64,000 nt of DNA from Fabrea salina (Eukaryota; Ciliophora; Heterotrichea; Heterotrichida; Fabreidae). This document shows, one piece after another, positions 9,901 to 15,780 of this stretch. The notes under the pieces were generated by a model that searched no databases, had not been told where the DNA came from, and worked only from the letters and a program-made list of their open reading frames with translations. Made by a program: the position numbers and the translations under genes. Where the stretch lies: NCBI GenBank assembly GCA_022984795.1, contig JALIHJ010000024.1, positions 186,001-250,000 of the forward strand. Direction: 5' to 3'. The stretch's first letter is position 1. The number at the start of each line of letters is the position of its first letter.

Positions 9901-9936
9901 CCTAAAATCAGATCTAAACATGCTTCTATCGTTCAT
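3988..9936 (-). CDS. Guanylate cyclase 1 with N-terminal P-type ATPase-like domain
   Basis: 1982 residues. The first ~1100 residues follow a P4-ATPase plan with many membrane segments (GDFVLVKKGEVVPADLVIL in the actuator region), but the ATPase motifs are degenerate: the DKTGT loop (near residue 370) reads EKSVLNK, and the DGET-type motif reads FGRT. Two six-TM/cyclase units follow. Cyclase domain 1 (near 1300-1490) has lost both metal aspartates (CNISEF, ETVGYTYMA) but keeps NTASRM and the Glu of KVETVG that marks guanine specificity. Cyclase domain 2 (near 1790-1960) keeps both metal aspartates (ADIVGFT, TIGDCYVV) but has NKVES instead of NxxSR. The two halves thus complement to form one active site. 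This inverted order is known for ciliate and apicomplexan guanylate cyclases. It makes cGMP at membranes. Confidence 0.93.
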   Translation of the reverse strand: MNDRSMFRSDFRQIVLGSSKESRTTSNSFSVTDLNYTNFFPKFFCFHIKKYPSSLFLLLLTAFQLLVQHETSQIIPPTVLILLPLVFYDLLKNFLYLKSILKCKSAINSYPARIWEESKFVEQTLSQVNEGDFVLVKKGEVVPADLVILAINSGTSFCCIDESNLFGRTDPKKKKPIKEIQEKLKTANLENLPLHIRLIQGQVKFSRPNSDLNSFKGFYKAYNSPTSFDLDIQNFIMQGTVLDKTEWLLGLAVYCSYDTKLSLNSYYAFGKLSPLDRGLRTFCIAMLSLWLVFLVVHCSVLQLYNNENILEIFQQVALVYSGLVPSSLVFLVFLIKTFFSRKINRENKNVQVLRSDALETLGKAEYLLVEKSVLNKSMSFEVNAYLVKENSVSLKFELEKLQISAERTCNSLSFDLYDFSKNNFLIALTVCNKFVYDQEAGSLTVPSVQENSVISLANSLGCVMETQENKYVFINCLTEELKFEVVALQNFEDKKTRIVLRNTKTKQLVLYVKGSKSSMEHLIESNTCEVNFYEEGSLEVYYGCKILEFKEAQNLELMYKIAMRSPVNRKGRIKAIFENFEKNLNFLGVVSIEDSIREKDLSTIEVFKDASIKFWVFGDETEDSSKSLVSTLGLSEDCKRSECFFKVKSKKELKLLLKEAIKSQIQFREDRNSKSFSGSKYLEEPSVNISSLSRVVENSSAYLLNSNYGLHIDNVCTKLGSLSKKCNKYLFGLLLASNYVVFCGLEPFTAYLVSRIFSWNFKNGTSTLSIGRSTVWNGVMQKPDLVVRVQGDSRFESVFTDIKLKSFSDLRRLVLVYGQWFNTNISKVVCLDAYKNFVVTTLVFTYQFYCEFSGISVFSQWDSFFLVHVFLGLPLVVEGVFAQNLTEEQLCDYPQIHESSIKTNIIARADLVLYCVLGLVHGVVLGALNFSFAHETLNSEGFTESFDSLNVATIGSVALTLQITFLISSSSINFFTLIAHLISFVLLVVLLSPNLELALEGITSNIFVVVLSPLVCFIVTYLILVIKQHKLGDLKEIIKLKGRVGLVKSTYSKIDNYSTRLNRIIKEFLKKMKKNSFEKFDMNFWTLKFKSKKTEQEYKEDISVLVIRKYRIIYFILTIFMIVVNITTVAILEFFVARVTALLFIGAWFGSVALFSASKSFKRHYTIVAVLTNIILQVVQVFIVAFTDPGLVEVPMLVCIVFNLALDVDWLPIIAANITRVLILVVFVTKYFQETYTGDDKTKQNILFLIKMLGIETASAIALYNIELQKRKDFQLRSIVQDEMRKTNSVLTYILPEFVRKRVKEGVRYIAEDRGTVSILFCNISEFDRIVATYSPQELTKFLDKTFRKFDELCEKVGMTKVETVGYTYMACAGLTDSENELNSKLANVSHARRAVEMAIGIKNECQRMFLMDGSELEVKIGIHSGEVAAGVVGSHKPQFSLVGDTVNTASRMATTAINSIQISKATYDLLEDTQGLNFKPLIVFVKGKGDMQTYELELNTKDYDSVQLIFNNFLSFRNSFSLSPSKEPIECSRLDLSKVPSISLLTNEPNVSVIDFKKDKQDVNMCSLSLQENDFEKEFRFLTTFRKRMSVFWGLLVYLVVCLLDFFIMLALLLLEEEEKNYANIYLQGSKILLLGIVMVTELKYYSCHWFGWLLQLSFFGVLFFMLVKIRLSYWYSIEVWNISIYYDLLMFSQFSLLFYKHVFWTTALGLSLYWGELAYLGLFENLVFVVIFSSVYMTIIIMSLYYREKLLHILTVSKNQAEADRKKTEELLVNMIPPHVYKNLREENMIVDTLNEVTLMYADIVGFTQWSSDKEPIQIVEMLSKLFDRFDYACKSFGVYKVHTIGDCYVVMGNVDNNNRNPFEECLNMVMFAQRIIEIIEEVNELFEMQLNMRIGMNTGRVIGGVAGSNIVRYDIYGPDVLIANKVESNGIAGKICVSESSKNYLDLCYSNLVEFGFHKEIEIPSISQSVKIYTANLIK

Positions 9937-10359
9937 TTTATTAAGCTTAAATGGACTTTTAGGCCTTTAGTTGGCTATATTAACTTGGACATGAAGAGTT
10001 CTTTTGCTGGACTCAGCAGTTATAGCCAAACTGAGTTTATAGACATTTGAGTAGCTAATTAAGTAAGTTAGTGAGTTTAATACTATAAAGATCTTTAAAA
10101 CCTGCCTTCAAGGCTTTTGAAAACCACAGAGAACTGTGATTGTCTAGACGAGAAGGTTTAAAAGTCTGTCTAGAAAGAAGATCTAATGATCAAGCCTAAA
10201 ACTGAAATACAATTGCACTCTATCTAAGATTGTTTCTATGAAGTAAATACTTCAAACCCTAACAACAACTAAACACTCCAGGGCTTCTAAATACATAACT
10301 CGCAGATCTGTGTTCAATATTCCATCTTAATTTTAAATTATAAATTTTTTGGCGCGAAA
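9937..10359. other. 423-bp intergenic region between cyclase 1 and H1-like gene
   Basis: This is the longest gap in the window and lies between divergent start codons. It holds a cluster of short perfect inverted repeats at about 10087-10185 (listed separately), the octamer CTAGACGA at 10144-10151 that recurs in another divergent promoter, and an E2F-like site touching the H1-like ATG. No open frame or tRNA is seen. Confidence 0.5.
10089..10184. ncRNA. Candidate structured RNA (nested hairpin cluster)
   Basis: Within 96 nt there are AGATCT at both ends (able to pair), then GCCTT-C-AAGGC (10104-10114), CACAG-AGAA-CTGTG (10125-10138) and TCTAGAC...GTCTAGA (10143-10149 with 10168-10174). Together they could fold as a closed stem carrying three hairpins. 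No known RNA family is recognised: no tRNA T-loop, no clear Sm site and no box C/D. The hairpins could also be chance features or protein-binding palindromes. Confidence 0.2.
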
Positions 10360-10360
10360 A
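10347..10360 (+). promoter_or_regulatory. E2F/DP-like site at start of H1-like gene
   Basis: TTTTGGCGCGAAAA matches the E2F consensus TTTSSCGC in both orientations and ends on the A of the ATG. E2F/DP drives S-phase genes in animals, plants and Tetrahymena; a linker-histone-like gene is a sensible target. Its position at the ATG means the transcript would have almost no leader, or that the site lies within the leader. Confidence 0.4.
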
Positions 10361-10953
10361 TGGTCAAAGGAACACCTCGAAGCAAACAGTCAACTCCAAC
10401 TCGTGGCAGAACACCTTCTAAAAAGGAAGTCCCGACAACTCCTGCTAAGAGTCCAGCTAGCAGCAAAAAGACTCCAACTTCTGCTCAAAGAGTAGCAACA
10501 CGCTCACGCAGTAGAACTCCAGCTAAGTCCCCTGCAGCTACTCCTAGGAAGACTCCTACTCCCAAAACACCTACTTCAACCAAAAAGGAAGTTACTCCTG
10601 CCAAGAAGACCCCCACTAGGTCAACCACTCCCAAGAAAGAAGCTACTCCTGCTAAAAAGACACCTACCAAGTCAACTCCTGCCAAAAAGACCCCTACTCC
10701 TGCTAAGAAGACCCCTACTAGGTCAACTCCTGCCAAAAAGACCCCTACTCCTGCTAAGAAGACCCCTACTAGGTCTGGATCTGGAACCCCTACTCCTTCA
10801 AGGTCCTCTTCAAAGAAGTCACTTACCAAGCAAGGAACTATGGCTATGACCAAACAGGCTGGAAAAGAGTTTTTGGAAAGAGGGACTGAATACATTCCAA
10901 CTCACCCCCACCAAACTAGAGCAGCTACTTCTTCTAAGAAGAGAAGTAAGTAA
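10360..10953 (+). CDS. Linker histone H1-like basic repeat protein
   Basis: 197 residues made almost wholly of Lys, Pro, Thr, Ser and Ala. Residues 1-150 are tandem (T/S)P(A/K)KKTPT units with many TPxK and SPxK sites, like the DNA-binding and CDK-target S/TPKK repeats of linker histones. No winged-helix globular domain is present, as in macronuclear H1 of Tetrahymena. The last 40 residues differ (KQAGKEFLERGTEYIPTHPH) and may be a separate binding segment. I infer binding to linker DNA in the macronucleus with control by phosphorylation. A 51-bp unit is repeated perfectly inside the gene. An E2F-like site abuts the start. Confidence 0.75.
   Translation: MVKGTPRSKQSTPTRGRTPSKKEVPTTPAKSPASSKKTPTSAQRVATRSRSRTPAKSPAATPRKTPTPKTPTSTKKEVTPAKKTPTRSTTPKKEATPAKKTPTKSTPAKKTPTPAKKTPTRSTPAKKTPTPAKKTPTRSGSGTPTPSRSSSKKSLTKQGTMAMTKQAGKEFLERGTEYIPTHPHQTRAATSSKKRSK
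10671..10774 (+). repeat. Tandem 51-bp repeat within H1-like gene
   Basis: Two copies of a 51-bp unit beginning GTCAACTCCTGCCAAAAAGA follow each other at 10671 and 10722 with no mismatch that I can see. Each encodes the STPAKKTPTPAKKTPTR block. The lack of synonymous differences points to recent duplication or copy correction. Confidence 0.85.
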
Positions 10954-10976
10954 TTATCTATTCAATTCATATATAA

Positions 10977-11525
10977 ATGGGAAATTCTTACAACAAGTTC
11001 TTAAGTCAAGCAAACCAAGCAAACAAGTTTACTACTAGCGAGGGGTTCTGTGAACAGTTCGGCTTTAACTTAAAACTAGAAGTTAGAAGTAACACCAAAC
11101 TTAAAAAACTACTGAAATTAACTTGGAAGTACAAAGGGTACCTAAGAATAATTGCCAAAATAAACTCTCAACACTCAGAAGACAAAGTAACTTTAGAACT
11201 GAGTCGAACTTTAAAACTTCTGTCACTGTTCAAGGAACTCAGAGTGCTTTTAACTCTGATTAACTCAGAAGCAACTAAGGAATACGAGGAATGTTGCATT
11301 TGTTTAGAAAGGAAAGTAGACATTGTGTTACCTTGTGGACATACTTTTTGCAGTGTTGACATTGAAGACTGGGAAACCAGACAAGAGCACTGTCCTGTTT
11401 GCAGGCGGAGTTTGGAACTCAAACAAGCTTTTGAAGACTTAAGTTACTCCGCTCATGAGTTGATCTCTGAAGTTTCTGAGTTAAAAAAAGCAATTCTAGA
11501 TTTACTATATTATAATATTAAGTAG
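10977..11525 (+). CDS. RNF141-like RING finger protein with N-myristoylation signal
   Basis: 182 residues. It begins MGNSYNKFLSQ, a plausible N-myristoylation signal, has a helical middle, and carries a RING finger at about 102-145: CCICLERKVDIVLPCGHTFC then CPVCRRSL. The layout and the start resemble the RNF141 family of ubiquitin ligases. One zinc ligand is changed: the sixth (a Cys in HxFCxxC) is Asp (HTFCSVD, codon GAC). Asp can bind zinc in some RINGs, so the domain may still fold. The stop is TAG and the 3' end overlaps that of the facing gene by 8 bp. Confidence 0.85.
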   Translation: MGNSYNKFLSQANQANKFTTSEGFCEQFGFNLKLEVRSNTKLKKLLKLTWKYKGYLRIIAKINSQHSEDKVTLELSRTLKLLSLFKELRVLLTLINSEATKEYEECCICLERKVDIVLPCGHTFCSVDIEDWETRQEHCPVCRRSLELKQAFEDLSYSAHELISEVSELKKAILDLLYYNIK

Positions 11526-12132
11526 TATCTTCTTGGGGTTCAGAAGGGATCTTACTTGAAGGATTTAAGTTTTCTTCTCTTGTTCTTTCGTTAGCTGACC
11601 TTATTATTTTTTCTGAGGACTCCAGCTTTGCATGAGTCATTTTGCGGAGTGATAAAACGCTTTTGTGGTACTTTTGGAGTTTGTAAGGAAGCTTTTCTTT
11701 GGGCTGGTTATTAAGAACAAGAACTGGGGGGGCACCGGGGACTGTAGAAGCTTTTTGTTCCGGAGCGATTCTTATGTGCTTTTCAGAGGCTACTTTGTTT
11801 TTTCCGTTGAGAGTTGGTTGATTTTTAGTTGCTTTGGGTTTTTTCTGTGGGGTTTTTTGTGAAGTATCGTTGTTTCTTTTTGAAGGAACCTTTTTAGGGG
11901 ATTTAGTAGGGGTTTGTAGATTCTTTGGGGTAGCTTTTTCTGTGTGTTTTGTAATTTCAAGTACAGAACCTGCGTTTTGGGTGTTTGTAAAAGCACTTTG
12001 GGTGTTAGGGAGTCTTGGGGTAGGTAAATTGTTTGCAGGCGGGAGAACAGTTAAAACTAATTCATAATTAAAAATCTGTTTGAGGACCAGAAACTGAATT
12101 GTGAGGAACAGAAGTTCTAGGGCGTTTTCCAT
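11518..12132 (-). CDS. Unknown basic low-complexity protein
   Basis: 204 residues, not recognised. The first 25 residues are hydrophobic and could form a signal anchor (LELLFLTIQFLVLKQIF). The rest is Lys/Thr/Pro-rich and probably disordered (TPTKSPKKVPSKRNNDTSQK), with a short charged helix near 165-185. The ATG at 12132 and TAA at 11518 are clean, and the frame fills what would otherwise be an unusually long gap, which supports it as a gene. The opposite-strand frames here are low-complexity shadows. Confidence 0.55.
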   Translation of the reverse strand: MENALELLFLTIQFLVLKQIFNYELVLTVLPPANNLPTPRLPNTQSAFTNTQNAGSVLEITKHTEKATPKNLQTPTKSPKKVPSKRNNDTSQKTPQKKPKATKNQPTLNGKNKVASEKHIRIAPEQKASTVPGAPPVLVLNNQPKEKLPYKLQKYHKSVLSLRKMTHAKLESSEKIIRSANERTREENLNPSSKIPSEPQEDTT

Positions 12133-12151
12133 TCTTAATAATTATCTAATA

Positions 12152-12178
12152 TGAGTAGGGGTTTTCCACCCTTACTCA
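12152..12178. repeat. Strong 10-bp hairpin in intergenic gap
   Basis: TGAGTAGGGG and CCCTTACTCA pair over 10 bp with one G-U, around a 7-nt loop. The hairpin lies in the 161-bp gap between two genes on the minus strand. Further short inverted repeats follow: GTAAG-TAG-CTTAC at 12245-12257 and the 12-bp palindrome TTAGAGCTCTAA at 12271-12282. It could be a 3'-end signal of the gene at 12294-12581 or part of a small RNA. Confidence 0.35.
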
Positions 12179-12293
12179 AGCACTTGGTTCAATGGAAATT
12201 AGCAACTCAAGACTGAGGAAGTAGTTGGCATGAAAAGTTCCAAAGTAAGTAGCTTACAGCAGCTTAGGAATTAGAGCTCTAACTAACGCTTAA

Positions 12294-12581
12294 TTAACTT
12301 CGATTTATATGCCCATTTCTATAAGCTTCTCGGTAACAAGAGTCCCAGTCAGGAAACTCAAGAGCAATTTCTACAGCGACTTCTTTAGGAGCTCCGTAGT
12401 ACACTAGTCCGTTTATGTTTTCGTTTTGGTTTTGAGTGTAAACCTCCTCAATGGGTTCTATAGTGAACTTAAGTTCACAGTTGGCTTCTTTAAGTCTCCG
12501 CATTAATTGGATAGCTTGGGCAGCTTCTCCTTTGTTAACGTGTTCTTCGAGTTGTTTTTTCCATTCATTGATTTGTTCCAT
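12294..12581 (-). CDS. Small helical protein of unknown function
   Basis: 95 residues, not securely recognised. Residues 1-40 form an amphipathic helix pair (EWKKQLEEHVNKGEAAQAIQ, LMRRLKEANCELKF) that faintly recalls the start of a TFIIS N-terminal domain, but the rest (PKEVAVEIALEFPDWDSCYR) does not match that fold clearly. There is no signal peptide or membrane segment. The start ATG at 12581 lies 38 bp from the divergent ATG of the mitochondrial gene. A possible 16-nt intron over the stop was considered and rejected. Confidence 0.6.
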   Translation of the reverse strand: MEQINEWKKQLEEHVNKGEAAQAIQLMRRLKEANCELKFTIEPIEEVYTQNQNENINGLVYYGAPKEVAVEIALEFPDWDSCYREAYRNGHINRS

Positions 12582-12619
12582 CTATATTATTAGACAGTTC
12601 ATCAATAACTTCAAAAAAT

Positions 12620-14188
12620 ATGCTGTCCACACAGGTATTCCGAGTCGCAAGGAAGCCCCCCTTAATTGTTGCTCGAAACTTCTCAGAAGAAACAAAAATC
12701 CACCAAAGAGTCTTATCCGAGATCGGAATAAAAGCCAAACTTCCACAAGAAACAAAACCACCTAAAGAGGAAAAGCTAATTGTAAATCCAGACCTTCCTT
12801 CGCGTGAGCGTGAAAGGGAAATATTTTCTTTGTTCAACTCTTTTGAACCCACCCAAAACAAACTGCCTCCTAAAATCCAGAAGCTCAAAGAAGAGTGGGA
12901 CTCTGTTGATAAGTACTTGGATGAACGCCAGCGCCACAGAGCAGAGTACGCGAAAAAAGCCCTTGACCCAGGACCTAAAGGCGTTCTTTGGGACGACAGC
13001 CCCAACCCTGCTTTAATCAGATTCGAAGAGCTTGAATCTTATCAGAGACACAACGAAAGAAGAGCCAAAAACCAATACCAAGTACCTGTGGAAAACATTC
13101 CAAAGCACCTAGGCGAGCCAGTGGACAGCTCCGAAATTAAGTACTACCCGGGAAGTATTTATGGTCCTAGAATCGAAGACGACCCTGAACACTGGGGTGA
13201 GTGGTTCGTCCAAAACCAACCTCCAAGCATAAATAAGAACTCAACCGAACCCTGGCAGCCCCGTGACTCAATTCCTGAAGAAGAAAAAGAAACCATTCCA
13301 ATCAAAGTCATTCCTGACCCAGTCAAAACCTTCCTTACAACCGAGTTTGACATAGAAAGATTCAAAAACTTCAAACCTGACGAAGAGTTTTTCGAACGAA
13401 CAGAAGAAGTAGAGATTTACTCAGGCTACCCTGCCCAAATAGACCCCGAAGACTTCCCACCTGTGCCTCCTGAGATGCCCATTAGCCGCGAACAAATATA
13501 CGCAACTCTAGACAACTGGCAGACCTTCCGAACCATCCCCATGATTCCCAAAATGCTCCAAAAAGAAAAACAGATTATGGAAGGCACAACTGAAGAGTTA
13601 AAAGAGATTCCTTTGCCTTCGCCCCTTAACTACTACGAAATGCTGCCTAACTACTACAAAGAGCACCGTCTAGTGCAGTCAGTAACTACTATACTGGAGC
13701 ACCGCAAACCAGAAGTCAACAGAAAGCACAAAGAGTTTTTTTTGAACCGACTGTGTAACATGCTTACTCCCAAAGACCCCAAAAAGTACCTGTTTTTGCA
13801 GGAGTACTTTGTCAAGAAGAAGATGCCTGACTTAAGCGACTTGCAAGTAGGAGAAAAAACTACAAAAGAGGAAGAAGAAGAAGAAGAAGTTCCAGAAACA
13901 CTACAACATAAAGAACCTGAAAGCGAAATTCAAAAAGCCGAAGCCGAACTAAGACGCATGTTGGGAGAAGAAGTAGAAGAGGGCCAAAGCGAAGTGTTCA
14001 AGTTTAATGAAATTGAAGACTATGGAGTTGACTGGTTCACTGAAAATTACGAAAACCCTGACGGAAAGATTCCTAGTTTCGTGAACTTTTACGACAACGA
14101 AGACGGGTACTGGAACGAATGGATCAAGCATAAAAGAGAAAGGAATGGGTTACCTGAAATGACTAAACGACCTTTCTTTAGGCATTAA
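12620..14188 (+). CDS. Probable mitochondrial protein of unknown function
   Basis: 522 residues. The N-terminus (MLSTQVFRVARKPPLIVARN) is a typical matrix-targeting presequence: basic, hydroxylated and without acidic residues for the first 20 positions. The mature part is rich in Glu, Lys, Pro, Tyr and Trp, with an acidic run near 415-425 (KEEEEEEEVPE) and a Trp/Tyr-rich end (YGVDWFTENYENPDGKIP, GYWNEWIKHKRER). No enzyme motif is seen. Large, lineage-specific subunits of ciliate mitoribosomes and respiratory complexes have this look, so such a role is likely but is inference. The gene faces TCF25 with a 22-bp gap. Confidence 0.7.
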   Translation: MLSTQVFRVARKPPLIVARNFSEETKIHQRVLSEIGIKAKLPQETKPPKEEKLIVNPDLPSREREREIFSLFNSFEPTQNKLPPKIQKLKEEWDSVDKYLDERQRHRAEYAKKALDPGPKGVLWDDSPNPALIRFEELESYQRHNERRAKNQYQVPVENIPKHLGEPVDSSEIKYYPGSIYGPRIEDDPEHWGEWFVQNQPPSINKNSTEPWQPRDSIPEEEKETIPIKVIPDPVKTFLTTEFDIERFKNFKPDEEFFERTEEVEIYSGYPAQIDPEDFPPVPPEMPISREQIYATLDNWQTFRTIPMIPKMLQKEKQIMEGTTEELKEIPLPSPLNYYEMLPNYYKEHRLVQSVTTILEHRKPEVNRKHKEFFLNRLCNMLTPKDPKKYLFLQEYFVKKKMPDLSDLQVGEKTTKEEEEEEEVPETLQHKEPESEIQKAEAELRRMLGEEVEEGQSEVFKFNEIEDYGVDWFTENYENPDGKIPSFVNFYDNEDGYWNEWIKHKRERNGLPEMTKRPFFRH

Positions 14189-14210
14189 TTATTGACTTTT
14201 AGACTGTGTA

Positions 14211-15773
14211 TTATTCTTGGAAGTTAACGTAGTTCCAGGGAAGCATACTTGCAAAAAACAAGTAAAAAGGGTTTGCGTTGGGGTCTAAGTTTCCAACAGG
14301 TCCTCTCCTCCCCACTTCCATGTCTTCTGGAATGACTCTTCGCACGTCAAAACTAAACTCGTTAGAGTCTAAGTGGGAGTACCTGTCAAGTAACTCACTG
14401 AACCTGGCGTCCTGGAAGTCCTGGCTGCTCAGAGTTATTTCTGAGGACTTTTCTATGCAGGCTTTGAGCCAACTGCTGATTTTTTCGGGTTTCCAAAGTT
14501 CTTCGTTGCGGCTAGCATAGATTTCAGAGGTTTTTTGGGTGTTGCCCAGAAAAGTTTGGTAGTCAACTTCTCCAAACTGGAAGGCAGGGAAGAGTTTGGA
14601 AATAAGTGCTTTGGCAAGTCCTGGGTAGAGTCTAACAGCACACAGCAATATCACTGAGGCTTCTTGTTGTCTGAGTTCTGAGAAGCCCTTCACTTCACTG
14701 CACCTAGAAACGTGTGAGTTAGTGCACTCGAAGGTTTCGTTCATTAAAGCTTTGCAAAGGGCTATGCTGTACATAATGCTAGGCAGCATAATGAGTTCCC
14801 CAAACCCATAAAACTCCTCCATGTACTTATCAGTGAACTCCAAAAAGTAACTTAGTTTCCTTGACCTAATTGAGTAGTAGTCTACCAAAAACAAACACCC
14901 TAAAGGGTCTTCTTGAGGACTTAAAGCTAGAATGAACTTAACGAACTCTAAAGCTGTGCGGGCACAGCCCTTCCTCCCTAAGCAGTCTACATTGGTAAAA
15001 AGCCCTTTGTAAAATATTTTGTTGAACTGGTTCAGGCTAATATCCATCGCAATGTCAGAGCCAATAGGAGAGAACTGGTGGTGGAAGCTCAGTTGGAAAG
15101 AGTAAAGCATCCTTTCTAGTAAACTTCCTACTTGTTCGAAGTTGCCTTGCATTTGGTACACCAAAACTAGTTGGAAAAGTGCCTCAACGTGGAAAGGGTA
15201 CTTTTGCAAGAACCCAGCTATAGCGTTAGGGTCGTTGCTTTCTACACAGGATAAGTACTCAGGCTGGAGGTTGGAGTACTTTTTAGTCATGTCGAAGTAA
15301 AAAAGGTTCTTGACTGGGTCAGGGACTTTTTCCATAACTAAAAGGTGGTCTAGGTTAAGTGGCCAGTCCGTTTTGTCAGGAGTCAGCATGAGCTTTTTGA
15401 AATTCCTTTTAGCTTTTTTCTTAGACTTGCGTTCTTCTTTGAAGAGTTTACTGAGTTCGTTCTGTGGGTCGAAGTGTTTAGGGTGCCTTTTAAGACAAGA
15501 AACGTAGGGTTTTTGTTCTTGAGGGGTTCCTATGGAGGACTCTTTGAGTTCCTCTAAAAGCAAGTCAAGGTTTTCTTCTGGTTGGGTGTTTTGTTCTTGC
15601 TTGAGGAGTTTAGAGGTGGTTGCTGGGAGTTCTTCTTCTTCTGAAGAAATGATTTCAAAGTCTTCTAAGTCTGCAAAGTTGTTAACTACTTTGGTTTCTG
15701 GTTCTTCTTCTGAAAACTCTTCTTCAGTCACTTTGTTTTGTTCCTGCAATTTCCGAAGCTGTCTGCTGGACAT
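14211..15773 (-). CDS. TCF25: TCF25/NULP1 family protein (RQC complex Rqc1-like)
   Basis: 520 residues. The start MSSRQLRKL, the acidic N-terminal region and the block DKTDWPLNLDHLLVMEK match the TCF25 family, as do FLQKYPFHVEALFQLVLVYQ, LERMLYSFQLSFHHQFSP and GCARTALEFVKFILALSPQE. The yeast member Rqc1 works in ribosome quality control with the Ltn1 ligase, helping to ubiquitinate stalled nascent chains; animal TCF25 has also been described as a transcription regulator. It ends near LFFASMLPWN, the family's usual LFFRSLLPW-type segment. The ATG is 7 bp from the divergent methyltransferase ATG, so the two share a promoter. Confidence 0.9.
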   Translation of the reverse strand: MSSRQLRKLQEQNKVTEEEFSEEEPETKVVNNFADLEDFEIISSEEEELPATTSKLLKQEQNTQPEENLDLLLEELKESSIGTPQEQKPYVSCLKRHPKHFDPQNELSKLFKEERKSKKKAKRNFKKLMLTPDKTDWPLNLDHLLVMEKVPDPVKNLFYFDMTKKYSNLQPEYLSCVESNDPNAIAGFLQKYPFHVEALFQLVLVYQMQGNFEQVGSLLERMLYSFQLSFHHQFSPIGSDIAMDISLNQFNKIFYKGLFTNVDCLGRKGCARTALEFVKFILALSPQEDPLGCLFLVDYYSIRSRKLSYFLEFTDKYMEEFYGFGELIMLPSIMYSIALCKALMNETFECTNSHVSRCSEVKGFSELRQQEASVILLCAVRLYPGLAKALISKLFPAFQFGEVDYQTFLGNTQKTSEIYASRNEELWKPEKISSWLKACIEKSSEITLSSQDFQDARFSELLDRYSHLDSNEFSFDVRRVIPEDMEVGRRGPVGNLDPNANPFYLFFASMLPWNYVNFQE

Positions 15774-15780
15774 TTATAAC

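Noticed and set aside
10485-10895. 136-residue frame opposite the H1-like gene
   Set aside because: It is a mirror of the repetitive codons (GVFLAG repeats) and has no start context.
12283-12298. 16-nt intron GTTAATTAAGCGTTAG over the stop of the small helical gene
   Set aside because: It starts GTTA rather than GTRA, lacks the conserved A near the 3' end, and the extension would add only ten unremarkable residues.
15532-15780. N-terminal extension of the 15781 methyltransferase
   Set aside because: It lies within TCF25 on the other strand and is Ser-rich shadow sequence; the ATG at 15781 gives the family start.
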